A stretch of 64,000 bases of DNA, taken from assembly GCA_038363005.1 (NCBI GenBank), contig JBBQBI010000006.1, positions 124,001-188,000 of the forward strand, read 5' to 3'. This document shows, one piece after another, positions 1-8,800 of the stretch. Position 1 is the stretch's first letter. Each line of letters opens with the position of its first letter. A program made the position numbers and the translations under genes. Source of the DNA: JAKOWB01 sp038363005. Lineage in GTDB: Bacteria; Pseudomonadota; Alphaproteobacteria; Kiloniellales; JACOMY01. A model generated the notes under the pieces. It saw only the letters and a program-made list of their open reading frames with translations, did not search any database and was not told where the DNA came from.

Positions 1-670
1 CCGCCTGGATCATCGCGTTGCTGTCGTCGAAGGTGGTACCGCGCCGCGCCGGTGCCGGGTCGAGGCCCGCCACCAGGAACCATTCGCGCCACTCCTCCGG
101 GTTTTCGTCGTGCAGCAGCGGCACCTGCGCCAAGTCCGCCGGCAGCTTGAGGCGCGCCGCCAGCGCCGGGCTCGCCACCGGGGTCAGCTGCGCCGCCGCC
201 AGCAGGCTGGCCTCGACCCTGGGCCAGCCGCCGCGACCCCAGCGCAGCGCCACGTCGATGCCGTCGCGCGCCAGGTCGAGCACGCTGGCGGTATGGCGGA
301 TCATCAGGTCGATGTCGGGGTGCTGCGCGGCGAAGCGGCCGAGGCGCGGCGCCAGCCAGCGCGCGCCGAAGGAGGACGACGTGGTGACGGTCAGCAGCCG
401 CTCGCCGCGCCCCAGCTCGTCGACCGCCCGGCTGAGGCCGTCGAAGGCCGCCGTCGCCGCCGCCAGCAGACGTTGACCGGCGGGCGTCAGGTCGAGGCGC
501 CGCGTGGTGCGCTGGAACAGCGACAGGCCGAGCTGCTCTTCCAGCGTGCGCACCTGGTGGCTGACCGCCGCCTGGGTAACGTGCAGCTCCGCCGCCGCCT
601 TGGTGAAGGAGGCCAGCCGCCCCGCCGCCTCGAAGGCGCGGAGCGCGGAGAGGGAAGGAAGCCGTGCCAT
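1..670 (-). CDS. LysR-family transcriptional regulator (GcvA-like), partial
   Basis: The gene runs off the left edge of the window, so only the N-terminal 223 codons are visible. It starts at the ATG whose complement is 668-670. The first 60 residues form the LysR winged helix-turn-helix: the segment LPSLSALRAFEA, then FTKAAAELHVTQAAVSHQVR, then LGLSLFQRTTRRLDLTPAG. The last visible residues (FDDSNAMIQA) match the effector-domain motif common in the GcvA branch. The family activates or represses, usually a divergently transcribed target. The divergent neighbour here is the 65-residue gene at 799, 128 bp away, so that gene or the hyu genes beyond it are candidate targets (inference). The effector is unknown. 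Confidence 0.93.
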   Translation of the reverse strand, partial: MARLPSLSALRAFEAAGRLASFTKAAAELHVTQAAVSHQVRTLEEQLGLSLFQRTTRRLDLTPAGQRLLAAATAAFDGLSRAVDELGRGERLLTVTTSSSFGARWLAPRLGRFAAQHPDIDLMIRHTASVLDLARDGIDVALRWGRGGWPRVEASLLAAAQLTPVASPALAARLKLPADLAQVPLLHDENPEEWREWFLVAGLDPAPARRGTTFDDSNAMIQA

Positions 671-798
671 TCTATATATGAGCCATACTAATAAATAAAG
701 GCACGAAGTCTCGTTTGTCAAGCTGGGCCCTGACGCTGATATTCACTGCAACAGAGCGGCCCTGGAGCCGCCCGCCCAAGACAAGCAGGAGATGAGCC

Positions 799-996
799 AT
801 GTTCAAGGATATCACCGACGTCATGCTGGCCCGGGCCTATGCCGTGGACTTCATGTTCCAGACGCTGCCGCGCCCCGAGCCGCGCCCCAGCCGCCACCTG
901 ATCCGCCGCGGCCTGGCCTGGAGCCTGCGCCAGGGCGGTCGGGCGCTGACCTGGAGCGGCGAACGGGTGGATTGGCATCCCGAGGTCGCGGCGTAG
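799..996 (+). CDS. small conserved-type hypothetical protein (65 aa)
   Basis: This 65-residue Arg-rich protein has a good Shine-Dalgarno (AGGAG) about 7 bases before its ATG. It lies divergent to the LysR gene, which supports it being a real gene. Its N-terminus (MFKDITDVMLARAYAVDF) could form an amphipathic helix, and the rest is basic (PRPEPRPSRHLIRRG). It has no signal peptide or clear membrane segment, and I do not recognise the family. A GC-rich inverted repeat (1025-1049) follows the stop and could end its transcript before hyuA. Function unknown. Confidence 0.6.
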   Translation: MFKDITDVMLARAYAVDFMFQTLPRPEPRPSRHLIRRGLAWSLRQGGRALTWSGERVDWHPEVAA

Positions 997-1006
997 GGGT
1001 CGGCCA

Positions 1007-1070
1007 CTCCCCTTCACATTCCTTGCCCTCCCCCTCGATGGGGGAGGGCGAGAGAACGAGGGGGAGGGCT
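1007..1070. repeat. palindromic repeat, family A (GGGGGAGGG type)
   Basis: Intergenic element built round a perfect hairpin at 1025-1049 (10-bp arms GCCCTCCCCC / GGGGGAGGGC, 5-base loop). It is flanked by a partial second copy of the same G-run motif. The same motif family recurs at eight other sites in the window. Here it separates the small gene at 799 from hyuA. Confidence 0.8.
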
Positions 1071-1145
1071 GAAAACCCGACGGGTGACGCTCCCTGGCCG
1101 TCATGCTCTAAGTCCTCTCGGACAGAGCAGAGACAGGTCGCATTC

Positions 1146-3251
1146 ATGCCCCCTTCCCCCCAGCCTGGCGTCCGCCTGGCGAGCGATATCGGCGGTACCT
1201 TCACCGACCTGGTCCTGGAGACGCCGCAGGGCCGTCGCGCGCTGAAGCTGCTGACCACGCCGGAAGCGCCGGAGCGCGCGGTGATCGAGGGCACGCAGCA
1301 GCTCCTGGCGCAGACCGGGCTGACCGCCGCCGACCTCTCGCTGTTCCTGCACGGCACCACCCTGGCGACCAACGCGGTGATCGAGCGCAAGGGCGCCCGC
1401 ACCGCGCTGATTGCCACCGAAGGCTTCCGCGATGTGCTGGAGATCGCCGACGAGGGGCGCTACGACCAGTACGATCTGCAGATCGAGAAGCCCAAGGCAC
1501 TGGTGCCGCGCGCGCTGCGCTTCACCCTGCCCGAGCGCGTCGATGCCAAGGGCGCGGTGCTGAAGCCGCTGGATCTGGCCGCGCTCGAGGCGCTGATCTC
1601 GCAGCTGCGCGAGGCCAGGATCGAGAGCCTGGCCATCGCCTTTCTGCACAGCTACGCCAATCCGGCGCACGAGATCGCCGTGGCCGAGCGCATCGCCGCC
1701 GCGCTGCCCGACCTCTGGATCAGCCGCTCCAGCGAGGTCTGCCCGGAAATCCGCGAGTACGAGCGCACCTCCACTACGGTGGCCAATGCCTATGTGCAGC
1801 CGGTGATGGCCAGCTACCTCGGTCGCCTGGCGACGGCGCTGACCGCTACCGGGCTGATCTGCCCGGTCTTCATGATGACCTCCGGCGGCGGCCTGACCAC
1901 CTTGGAGACGGCACGGCGCCTGCCGGTGCGCCTGGTGGAGAGCGGCCCGGCCGGAGGCGCCCTGCTGGCGGCGCGCCTGGCGGCTGAGCTGGGGTTGGAT
2001 CGCGTGCTCTCCTTCGACATGGGCGGCACCACGGCGAAGATCTGCCTGATCCACGACGGCACGCCGCAGGTGGCGCGCGCCTTCGAGGTCGACCGCTCGG
2101 CGCGCTTCCTGAAGGGCTCCGGCCTGCCGCTGCGCATCCCGGTGATCGAGATGGTGGAGATCGGCGCCGGCGGCGGCTCGCTGGCCGGCGTCGACCTGCT
2201 GGGCCGCATCACCGTGGGGCCGGAGAGCGCCGGCTCGGTGCCCGGCCCGGCCTGCTACGGACGCGGCGGCACGCGGCCGGCCGTGACCGATGCCGACCTG
2301 ACGCTGGGCCGGCTGGCGGCCAAAGGCTTCGCCGACGGGCTGTTCGACCTGCAGCCGGAGCAGGCGGCGGTGGCGCTGCGCGGTGCCGTCGGCCAGCCGC
2401 TCGGCATGACCGACGAGGAAGCCGCGCTGGGCGTCAGCGAGGTGGTGGACGAAACCATGGCCAGTGCCGCGCGGGTGCACGCGGTGGAAAGCGGCGCCAC
2501 CTTGGCCGGCCACACCATGATCGCCTTCGGCGGCGCCGCGCCGCTGCATGCCGCGCGCCTGGCCGAGAAGCTGGAGATCGACCGCATCATCGTGCCGGCC
2601 GACGCCGGCGTCGGCTCGGCCCTGGGTTTCCTGGCGGCACCCATCGCCTTCGAGCTGCTGCGCTCCTTCCACCTGCCGCTGGAGGCAGCTGCCCTGCCGC
2701 GGGTCAATCCGCTGTTCCAGGCGCTGCGTGCCGAGGCGCTGGCGCTGGTGCAGGCCGGCAGCGACGCCGCGACGGCGATCGAAGAGAAACGCGTCGGCTG
2801 GATGCGCTACCAGGGCCAGGGCAGCGAGATTCCGGTGCCGCTGCCGCCGCGCGACCTGACGGCGGCGGACGCCGCCCCGCTGCGCGAGGCCTTCGAGGCG
2901 GTCTATCGCCGCCTGTTCGAACGCGTGATCCCGGGCGGCGCCATCGAGGTCTTGAGCTGGTCGGTGACCCTGGGCACGCCGGCGCCGGCCGTGGTGCCGC
3001 TGGGCGACCTGGCGGCCGGCGACGCGGCCACGCCGAAGGGCCAGCGCCGGCTGCTCGACGTGCGCGGCCGCGCCTGGGTCGAGGCCGCCACCTACCGCCG
3101 CGAAAGCCTGACACCGGGACAGCAGATGGCGGGGCCCTGCCTGATCGAGGAAGCCAACACCACGACGCTGGTGCCACCCGGCTTCGGCGCTAGACTGGGC
3201 CCTGGCGGCCACCTGATCCTGGACCGCCAGCCTGGGGAGCCGCAGCCATGA
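1146..3251 (+). CDS. hyuA: hydantoinase/oxoprolinase A subunit (HyuA)
   Basis: A 701-residue protein of the N-methylhydantoinase A/5-oxoprolinase family, the ATP-binding half of enzymes that hydrolyse cyclic amides such as hydantoins or 5-oxoproline. The phosphate-1 motif of the actin-like fold is at residues 13-21 (SDIGGTFTD). A second motif, FDMGGTTAK, lies about residue 296, and GSAL/GSLAG-type glycine loops follow. The frame is open further upstream, but ATG 1146 gives the usual family N-terminus; the ribosome-binding site is weak. It overlaps hyuB by 4 bases (ATGA), so the subunits are probably co-translated. No racemase or carbamoylase lies beside it, so the substrate cannot be read from context. 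Confidence 0.93.
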   Translation: MPPSPQPGVRLASDIGGTFTDLVLETPQGRRALKLLTTPEAPERAVIEGTQQLLAQTGLTAADLSLFLHGTTLATNAVIERKGARTALIATEGFRDVLEIADEGRYDQYDLQIEKPKALVPRALRFTLPERVDAKGAVLKPLDLAALEALISQLREARIESLAIAFLHSYANPAHEIAVAERIAAALPDLWISRSSEVCPEIREYERTSTTVANAYVQPVMASYLGRLATALTATGLICPVFMMTSGGGLTTLETARRLPVRLVESGPAGGALLAARLAAELGLDRVLSFDMGGTTAKICLIHDGTPQVARAFEVDRSARFLKGSGLPLRIPVIEMVEIGAGGGSLAGVDLLGRITVGPESAGSVPGPACYGRGGTRPAVTDADLTLGRLAAKGFADGLFDLQPEQAAVALRGAVGQPLGMTDEEAALGVSEVVDETMASAARVHAVESGATLAGHTMIAFGGAAPLHAARLAEKLEIDRIIVPADAGVGSALGFLAAPIAFELLRSFHLPLEAAALPRVNPLFQALRAEALALVQAGSDAATAIEEKRVGWMRYQGQGSEIPVPLPPRDLTAADAAPLREAFEAVYRRLFERVIPGGAIEVLSWSVTLGTPAPAVVPLGDLAAGDAATPKGQRRLLDVRGRAWVEAATYRRESLTPGQQMAGPCLIEEANTTTLVPPGFGARLGPGGHLILDRQPGEPQP

Positions 3252-4810
3252 AGACCATCGGCAAGCTCGACCTGCAGCTCATGTGGGACCGCCTCTCCGC
3301 CGTGGTGGAGGAGCAGGCGCGCGCGCTGCAGCGCACCTCCTTCAGCCCCATCGTGCGCGAGTGCGGCGACCTTTCGGCCGGCGTGTTCGATCCGCGGGGT
3401 CGCATGCTGGCGCAGGCGGTGACCGGCACGCCGGGCCACGTCAACTCCATGGCCGAAAGCGTGGTGCACTTCCTCACCGCCTTCCCGCCGGAGTCCATGC
3501 GGCCGGGCGATGCCTACATCACCAACGACCCCTGGAAGGGCACCGGGCACCTGAACGACTTCGTGGTCACCACGCCGGTGTTCCACGGCGGCCGGCTGGT
3601 CGCCCTCTTCGCCTGCACCTCGCATATCACCGACATCGGCGGCATCGGCTTCGGCCCTGACGGCACGGACCTTTTCATGGAGGGCCTGGCGCTGCCCTTC
3701 CTGAAGCTGATGGACCAGGGCCGGGTGAACGAGACGCTGCTCGCCATCGCCAAGGCCAATACCCGCCTGCCGATCGACACCGAGGGCGATATCTACTCGC
3801 TGCTGAACTGCAACGACGTCGGCGCGCGGCGCCTGGCCCGGCTGCTGGAAGAGTTCCAGCTCGACGACCTGTCGGTTCTGGGCGCGCACATCATCGACAG
3901 CACCACCGGCGCCATGCGCCAGGCCATCGCCGCGCTGCCACAGGGCACTTGGCGCTATGCCATGACACTGGACGGCTACGACCATCCGATCGAGCTGCAG
4001 GCCGCCACCACCATCGCTGGGCACCGGGTCTCGGTCGACTTCACCGGCACCTCGCCGCAGGTCACGCATGGCATCAACGTGCCGCTGGCCTATACCCGCG
4101 CCTACACCGCCTTCGGCCTGATGTGCGCCATCGCGCCCCGCGTGCCGAACAACGCCGGTTCGCTCGGCGCCTTCGCGATCTCGGCGCCGGCGCGCAGCAT
4201 CGTCAACGCGCTCTATCCGGCGGCGGTCTCGACCCGCCACATCATCGGCCAGATGCTGCCCGACATGGTGTTCGGCTGCCTGGCCCAGGCGCTGCCTGGC
4301 CGCTGCCCGGCCGAGGGCACCAGCTGCCTGTGGAACATGACCTTCCGCAATGCGCCGGCGGCCAAGGGTGCCAGCTTCGCCTTCACCATGACCAGCAACG
4401 GCGGCACCGGCGCCCGGCCGACCAAGGACGGCCTGAACGCCACAGCCTTCCCTTCTGGCGTGCGCGGCACGCCGGTGGAGATCGTCGAGGCGCAGACCCC
4501 GCTGGTGTTCTGGCGCAAGGAGCTGCGCCGCGGCAGCGGCGGCGACGGGACTCACCGCGGCGGCGACGGCCAGGTGATCGAGGTGGCGCACCGCGACAAC
4601 GAACCCTTCGAGATCCTCGCCGCCTTCGACCGCATCGCCTTTCCGCCGCGCGGCCGCGACGGCGGGCAGGACGGCGCCGCCGGCGCGCTGGCGACCGACG
4701 GCGGCCGCGTGCTGCGCGGCAAGGGCACGCAGCGCGTCGAACCCGGCGAGCGCCTGGTGGTCTCCACGCCGGGCGGCGGCGGGCTGGGCGCCAAGGCCGC
4801 GGCGGAGTAG
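3248..4810 (+). CDS. hyuB: hydantoinase/oxoprolinase B subunit (HyuB)
   Basis: A 520-residue protein of the hydantoinase B/oxoprolinase family, partner of the A subunit encoded just upstream. Family features include an N-terminal segment DRLSAVVEEQARALQRTSFS, the GDAYITNDPWKGTGHLNDF stretch about residue 90, and late glycine-rich stretches (TSNGGTGARPTKDG; RRGSGGDGTHRGGDGQ). Its start overlaps the hyuA stop (ATGA). The pair would form an ATP-dependent cyclic amidohydrolase in the cytoplasm. It ends 28 bases before a convergent MFS gene. Confidence 0.93.
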   Translation: MKTIGKLDLQLMWDRLSAVVEEQARALQRTSFSPIVRECGDLSAGVFDPRGRMLAQAVTGTPGHVNSMAESVVHFLTAFPPESMRPGDAYITNDPWKGTGHLNDFVVTTPVFHGGRLVALFACTSHITDIGGIGFGPDGTDLFMEGLALPFLKLMDQGRVNETLLAIAKANTRLPIDTEGDIYSLLNCNDVGARRLARLLEEFQLDDLSVLGAHIIDSTTGAMRQAIAALPQGTWRYAMTLDGYDHPIELQAATTIAGHRVSVDFTGTSPQVTHGINVPLAYTRAYTAFGLMCAIAPRVPNNAGSLGAFAISAPARSIVNALYPAAVSTRHIIGQMLPDMVFGCLAQALPGRCPAEGTSCLWNMTFRNAPAAKGASFAFTMTSNGGTGARPTKDGLNATAFPSGVRGTPVEIVEAQTPLVFWRKELRRGSGGDGTHRGGDGQVIEVAHRDNEPFEILAAFDRIAFPPRGRDGGQDGAAGALATDGGRVLRGKGTQRVEPGERLVVSTPGGGGLGAKAAAE

Positions 4811-4838
4811 CCGCCGACTCCAGCCACCCCCTCGCCAA

Positions 4839-6008
4839 TCAGGCCACGGCCAGCCCCGGCGGATTGCCGGCGCCGCGCGGCAGGCTCCAGGCCGCCGCCG
4901 CCAGCAGCGTCGCCGCGCCAGCCAGCAGCCACAGCAGCGCGCCGAAGCCCTGGCCCTCGCTGTAGAGCCCGGAGATCAGCGGCACCGTGGCGATGGCCGA
5001 GGCGAAGGAGATGGCATAGGCGACGCCATAGGCGCGGGCGCGGATGCGCGCCGAGGTGACGCGCTTGAGCAGCGTATCGCCGACCGGGATCTCGGCGAAG
5101 ATCAGCGTGGTCAGCAGCAGCGCCGCCGCCACCTGCGCCCAGCCACCGGCGAGCGCCAGCAGCACCAGGCTCGCCGCCTGGCCGGTGATCAGCCAGCCGG
5201 CCAGCGGACGGACCGCGACGCGGTCCAGCAGATGCCCGGTGACCAGCTGGCTGAAGGCGGCGACGGCGAAGATCGCGCTGGCCACCGCGCCGGCCGAGAG
5301 CACGCCGCTGCCCTGCCCCGGCAGCGCATCGTCGATCAGCTTGGGCAGCGCCACGGTCATGGCGTTGAACAGCAGCCCGCCGCACAGGCCGCTGGCGACC
5401 AGGAAGGCCAGCACGCGCAGCAGTGCGCCGCGCGGCACCGCGCCAACCGCGGCCTCGGGCAGCTTGTGGCCGCCGCCGCCGCGGCGCGCCTGCACGACCT
5501 GCAGGCAGCCGGTGACGAAGGCCAGGACGGCGGGCACGGCAAAGGCGGCGCGCCAGCCCCAGCCCGCGGCCAGCGCGGCGGCGGCCAGCGGCGCGGCGGC
5601 GACGCCGAGGTTGCCCCACACGCCGTTGACGCCGATGGCACGGCCGGTCCGCGTGGTCTCCTCGGCCAGCTGGGCGATGCCGACCGGATGATAGATCGCC
5701 GCCGCCGCGCCGATCAGCGCCAGGCCGCAGGCCAGCATCACCGTGCCCTGCGACAGCGCCGCCAGCGTCGATCCCGCCGCCAGGCCGAAGAACAGCAGCG
5801 CGATCAGCCGCCCCTTGGGGAAGCGGTCGCCGGCCCAGGCCGCCGGCAGGGTCATGGCGGCGAAGGCGACGAAGCCCGCCGTCGAGGGCAGCAGCAGGTC
5901 GCCATAGCTGCCGCCACCCTGGCGTTCGAGCGTCAGCACGACGGTGGGATAGAGCAGCAGGAAGAAGTGCGTCTGGAAGTGGCCGACGTTGAGCAGCAGG
6001 TGTCGCAT
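4839..6008 (-). CDS. MFS transporter
   Basis: A 389-residue, strongly hydrophobic protein with about 12 predicted membrane segments and the inter-helix 2-3 motif of the major facilitator superfamily (WAGDRFPKGR, residues 59-68). It is likely an inner-membrane small-molecule carrier or efflux pump; the substrate cannot be read from sequence. It is divergent to an AraC-type regulator with only 53 bases between the start codons, and a perfect 16-bp palindrome lies in that gap. The regulator therefore probably controls it (inference). Confidence 0.88.
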   Translation of the reverse strand: MRHLLLNVGHFQTHFFLLLYPTVVLTLERQGGGSYGDLLLPSTAGFVAFAAMTLPAAWAGDRFPKGRLIALLFFGLAAGSTLAALSQGTVMLACGLALIGAAAAIYHPVGIAQLAEETTRTGRAIGVNGVWGNLGVAAAPLAAAALAAGWGWRAAFAVPAVLAFVTGCLQVVQARRGGGGHKLPEAAVGAVPRGALLRVLAFLVASGLCGGLLFNAMTVALPKLIDDALPGQGSGVLSAGAVASAIFAVAAFSQLVTGHLLDRVAVRPLAGWLITGQAASLVLLALAGGWAQVAAALLLTTLIFAEIPVGDTLLKRVTSARIRARAYGVAYAISFASAIATVPLISGLYSEGQGFGALLWLLAGAATLLAAAAWSLPRGAGNPPGLAVA

Positions 6009-6020
6009 GAGCTCATTCCA

Positions 6021-6036
6021 CCAGAGACCGCTCTGG
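6021..6036. promoter_or_regulatory. perfect palindrome between MFS and AraC genes, candidate operator
   Basis: CCAGAGACCGCTCTGG is a perfect inverted repeat (6-bp arms, 4-base spacer) in the 53-bp gap between the divergent MFS and AraC genes. Its position suits an operator. AraC proteins more often bind direct repeats, so another regulator or a chance hairpin remains possible. Confidence 0.4.
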
Positions 6037-6061
6037 CCGTCTTACGATAGACTGCCAGAAA

Positions 6062-6826
6062 ATGTTCAGACCCGGCCAAAACACAGGACGGCCCGTGAAG
6101 GGGCACGCCGAGGATTTCCCGGCCGGCCACGACACCGGCTGGCACCGCCATCCGCGCGGCCAGCTGGTGCATGCCCTGACCGGCACCCTGACCTGCGAGA
6201 CGGTGGACGGCACCTGGGTGGTGCCGCCGGACCGCGCCGTCTGGGTGCCGCCGGGCCGGCGCCACCGCCTGACCGCGCACGGCCCAGTGGCGGTGCGCCT
6301 GCTCTACCTGCGCGACGACCTGTGGGACGGCGGCCCGCACTGCCGAGTGCTGGCCGCCGGGCCGCTGCTGCGCGCCCTGGTGCTGGCCTGCTGCCAGCCG
6401 GCGCCACGCAGCGCCGCCGCGCGCGCCGCGGAGGCACGCCGGATCGCCGTGCTGCTGGACGAGCTGGCGATGGCGCCGGCCGCCGGCCTGCACCTGGCGC
6501 CGGGGCATGACCCGCGCCTCAGGCGCCTGACCGCCGCGCTGCTGGCCGAACCCGGCGACGGCCGCGACCTGGCCGCCTGGGGCCGCGCCGTCGGCGCCAG
6601 CCAGCGCACCCTGGCGCGGCTGTTCCCGGCCGAGACCGGGCTGACCTTCACCGCCTGGCGCTGGCGCGCCCGACTGCTGCGCGCGCTGGCCCTGCTGGCC
6701 GCCGGCTGGCCGGTGACGCAAGTCGCCCTCGACCTCGGCTACGCCGGCCCCAGCGCCTTCATTCAGGCCTTCCGCCGGGAACTGGGGACCACGCCGGGGA
6801 GGCTGCGGTTGGCGGGCGTCAACTAA
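6062..6826 (+). CDS. AraC-family transcriptional regulator with cupin N-domain
   Basis: A 254-residue regulator. Residues 20-90 look like an AraC-type cupin sensor domain (HPRGQLVHAL, then VVPPDRAVWVPPGRRHRL). The C-terminal third (about 155-250) carries the two helix-turn-helix motifs: LAAWGRAVGASQRTLARLF, and the signature VTQVALDLGYAGPSAFIQAF followed by FRRELGTTPGRLR. This is the layout of the AraC subfamily that controls MFS exporters. The divergent MFS gene at 6008 is the obvious target (inference). The effector is unknown. Confidence 0.9.
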   Translation: MFRPGQNTGRPVKGHAEDFPAGHDTGWHRHPRGQLVHALTGTLTCETVDGTWVVPPDRAVWVPPGRRHRLTAHGPVAVRLLYLRDDLWDGGPHCRVLAAGPLLRALVLACCQPAPRSAAARAAEARRIAVLLDELAMAPAAGLHLAPGHDPRLRRLTAALLAEPGDGRDLAAWGRAVGASQRTLARLFPAETGLTFTAWRWRARLLRALALLAAGWPVTQVALDLGYAGPSAFIQAFRRELGTTPGRLRLAGVN

Positions 6827-6963
6827 CCCTCGCCCTGGGGAGAGGGTGCGAGTGCAGCGAGCGGGTGAGGGACCTTGGTGCGGCTGCCGGAATCGCGCTC
6901 TACTAGCTGACGCTTCCCCTCACCCGGCGGCTTCGCCGCCACCCTCTCCCGCCGGGAGAGGGT
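6827..6963. repeat. palindromic repeat, family A (CCCTCTCCC/GGGAGAGGG)
   Basis: Two inverted modules face each other: GGGAGAGGG with GGGTGAGGG on the left, and CCCTCACCC with CCCTCTCCCGCCGGGAGAGGG on the right. The transcript could fold into one long hairpin. The element fills the space between the AraC gene and ltrA. Confidence 0.85.
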
Positions 6964-6980
6964 TGTTTTCGACGGACACC

Positions 6981-8177
6981 ATGCCCGCCCCCACCTCCCT
7001 CCTTCGCCGGCGCCACGCGCATGAACATGGCAAGGTCACCTTCGTCGAGCTGTTCTTCGACCTAGTGTTCGTCTTCGCCGTCACCCAGCTGTCGCACCGC
7101 CTGCTGCACCACCTGACGGCGGCGGGCGCGCTGGAAACCGGGCTGCTGCTGCTGGCCACCTGGTGGGTCTGGATCTTCACCGCCTGGGTGACCAACTGGC
7201 TGGATCCGGAGCGCACGCCGGTGCGCCTGCTGCTCTTCGCGCTGATGCTGGCCGGGCTGCTGTTCTCCACCGCGCTGCCCGAGGCCTTCGGCGAGTCGGC
7301 GCTGGTGATGGCCGGCGCCTATGTCGCCATGCAGGTGGGGCGCAGCCTCTTCATGCTGTGGGCGCTACGCGGGCCCGCGAGTCCGGGCAACCGGCGCAAC
7401 TTCCAGCGCATCACGCTCTGGCTGGCGACGGCCGGCGTGCTGTGGATCGCCGGCGCGCTGCTGGAGCAGGCGCGGCTCTGGCTGTGGATCGCCGCGCTGG
7501 CGGTGGAGTACACCGGACCGGCCACCGGCTTCCGCACGCCGGGCCTTGGCCGCTCGACCGTGCAGGACTGGACGGTGGAAGGCGGCCACTTGGCGGAGCG
7601 CTGCGGCCTCTTCGTGATCATCGCGCTGGGCGAATCCATCCTGGTGACCGGCGCCACCTTCGGCGAGCAGGCCTGGAGCGCCGCCGCGATCGCCGCCTTC
7701 GCCATCGCCTTCGTCGGCAGCGTGACGCTGTGGTGGATCTACTTCGATACCGGGGCGGAGCGCGGCAGCCGCCGCATCGCCGAAGACGCCACGCCGGGCC
7801 GGCTGGCGCGCGCTGCCTACACCTACTGCCACCTGCCGATCATCGCCGGGATCATCGTCGGCGCCGCCGCCGACGAGTTGATGCAGGCGCATCCCCTGGG
7901 CCATGCCGAGCCGGCGGTGGCCGCCTGCCTGCTGGGTGGCCCGGCGCTTTTCCTGCTCGGCAACATCCTGTTCAAGCGCTCGATGGCCGGCCGCCTGCCG
8001 CTGTCGCACCTGGTCGGGCTGGGACTGCTGGGGCTGCTGAGCCTGGCGAGCGACAGCCTGGCGCCGCTGTGGCTCGGCGGCGCGGTGACGCTGGTGCTGC
8101 TACTGGTAGCGGCCTGGGAAACCCTGTCGCTGCGCCGCGGGGCGACGGTGGAAGGCGGGGACGCCAGCGTCGGCTAG
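6981..8177 (+). CDS. low temperature requirement protein A (LtrA) family membrane protein
   Basis: A 398-residue polytopic membrane protein of the LtrA family. The diagnostic N-terminal motif VTFVELFFDLVFVFAVTQLS lies at residues 19-38, and the second family signature, AERCGLFVIIALGESILVTG, lies near residue 210. About 10 to 12 hydrophobic segments are evident. LtrA was named from a Listeria mutant defective in growth in the cold; its biochemical role is not settled. ATG 6981 is chosen because the open frame upstream is translated repeat DNA. There is no operon partner. Confidence 0.9.
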   Translation: MPAPTSLLRRRHAHEHGKVTFVELFFDLVFVFAVTQLSHRLLHHLTAAGALETGLLLLATWWVWIFTAWVTNWLDPERTPVRLLLFALMLAGLLFSTALPEAFGESALVMAGAYVAMQVGRSLFMLWALRGPASPGNRRNFQRITLWLATAGVLWIAGALLEQARLWLWIAALAVEYTGPATGFRTPGLGRSTVQDWTVEGGHLAERCGLFVIIALGESILVTGATFGEQAWSAAAIAAFAIAFVGSVTLWWIYFDTGAERGSRRIAEDATPGRLARAAYTYCHLPIIAGIIVGAAADELMQAHPLGHAEPAVAACLLGGPALFLLGNILFKRSMAGRLPLSHLVGLGLLGLLSLASDSLAPLWLGGAVTLVLLLVAAWETLSLRRGATVEGGDASVG

Positions 8178-8204
8178 CGTTGCGTTGGCGAACGTCGGGA
8201 GGCG

Positions 8205-8783
8205 CTACTCGGCCGCCGCCGCGGTCTCCCAGGCGAAGGGCTCGCGGCCCAGCACGCGGCGTACCATCGGCTCGAAATGCTCGAGGGGCAGCGTGTCATA
8301 GGCCGGGTCGAAGGCGTTCTGGTCGTACTTCTCGCAGAAGTCGGCACAGGCCTGGAACCACTGGTGGCCGCGATAGCGGTCGCGCGCATTCTGGTCCCAG
8401 CCGATGTGGTGCCAGAAGTAGATGCCCTGGAAGATGCCGTGGTGCTTGACGATCCAGTAGGTGCGCTCGCTGACATAGGGGCGCAGCACCGAGGCGGCGA
8501 AGTCGGAGTGGTTGTCGGGCGCGATGGTGTCGCCAATGTCGTGCAGCAGCGCGGCGACGATCATCTCCTCGTCCTGGCCGTCGCGCTCGGCCAAGGTCGC
8601 GCTTTGCAGCGAGTGCTGGTAGCGGCTGATCTGGTAGCCGGAGTCCGGGATGTCGCCGGCCTTGAGCAGCGCCAGCACGTTGTCGATGTGGTGTGCCGCC
8701 TTGTGGGCGCGCTCGCGGCTCATCAGCAGGTCGTATTCGGCCTTGGTGCCCTTGTCCATGTGCACGAAGTTGACGATCTGCAT
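8205..8783 (-). CDS. HD-domain protein, possible diiron oxygenase (PhnZ/MIOX-like)
   Basis: A 192-residue HD-superfamily protein. Candidate metal ligands are His57 (YQHSLQ), the His81-Asp82 doublet (LLHDIG), His92, His114/His115 and a late Asp (about 159). The 24-residue step from His57 to the HD pair matches the mixed-valent diiron oxygenase PhnZ as I remember it, and the small size also fits. PhnZ has a second His in HDIGH where this protein has Asp85. It could therefore be an oxygenase on another substrate or a plain phosphohydrolase. An upstream ATG at 8792 abuts the AGGAG, so the ATG at 8783, with 9-base spacing, is preferred. The gene ends 28 bases from the ltrA stop. Confidence 0.7.
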   Translation of the reverse strand: MQIVNFVHMDKGTKAEYDLLMSRERAHKAAHHIDNVLALLKAGDIPDSGYQISRYQHSLQSATLAERDGQDEEMIVAALLHDIGDTIAPDNHSDFAASVLRPYVSERTYWIVKHHGIFQGIYFWHHIGWDQNARDRYRGHQWFQACADFCEKYDQNAFDPAYDTLPLEHFEPMVRRVLGREPFAWETAAAAE

Positions 8784-8800
8784 GGCGCGCATCTCCTGGC

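Noticed and set aside
1101..3212. 703-residue open frame on the minus strand opposite hyuA
   Set aside because: Low-complexity Arg/Gln/His-rich translation, typical of antisense frames in GC-rich coding DNA; hyuA on the other strand has clear motifs.
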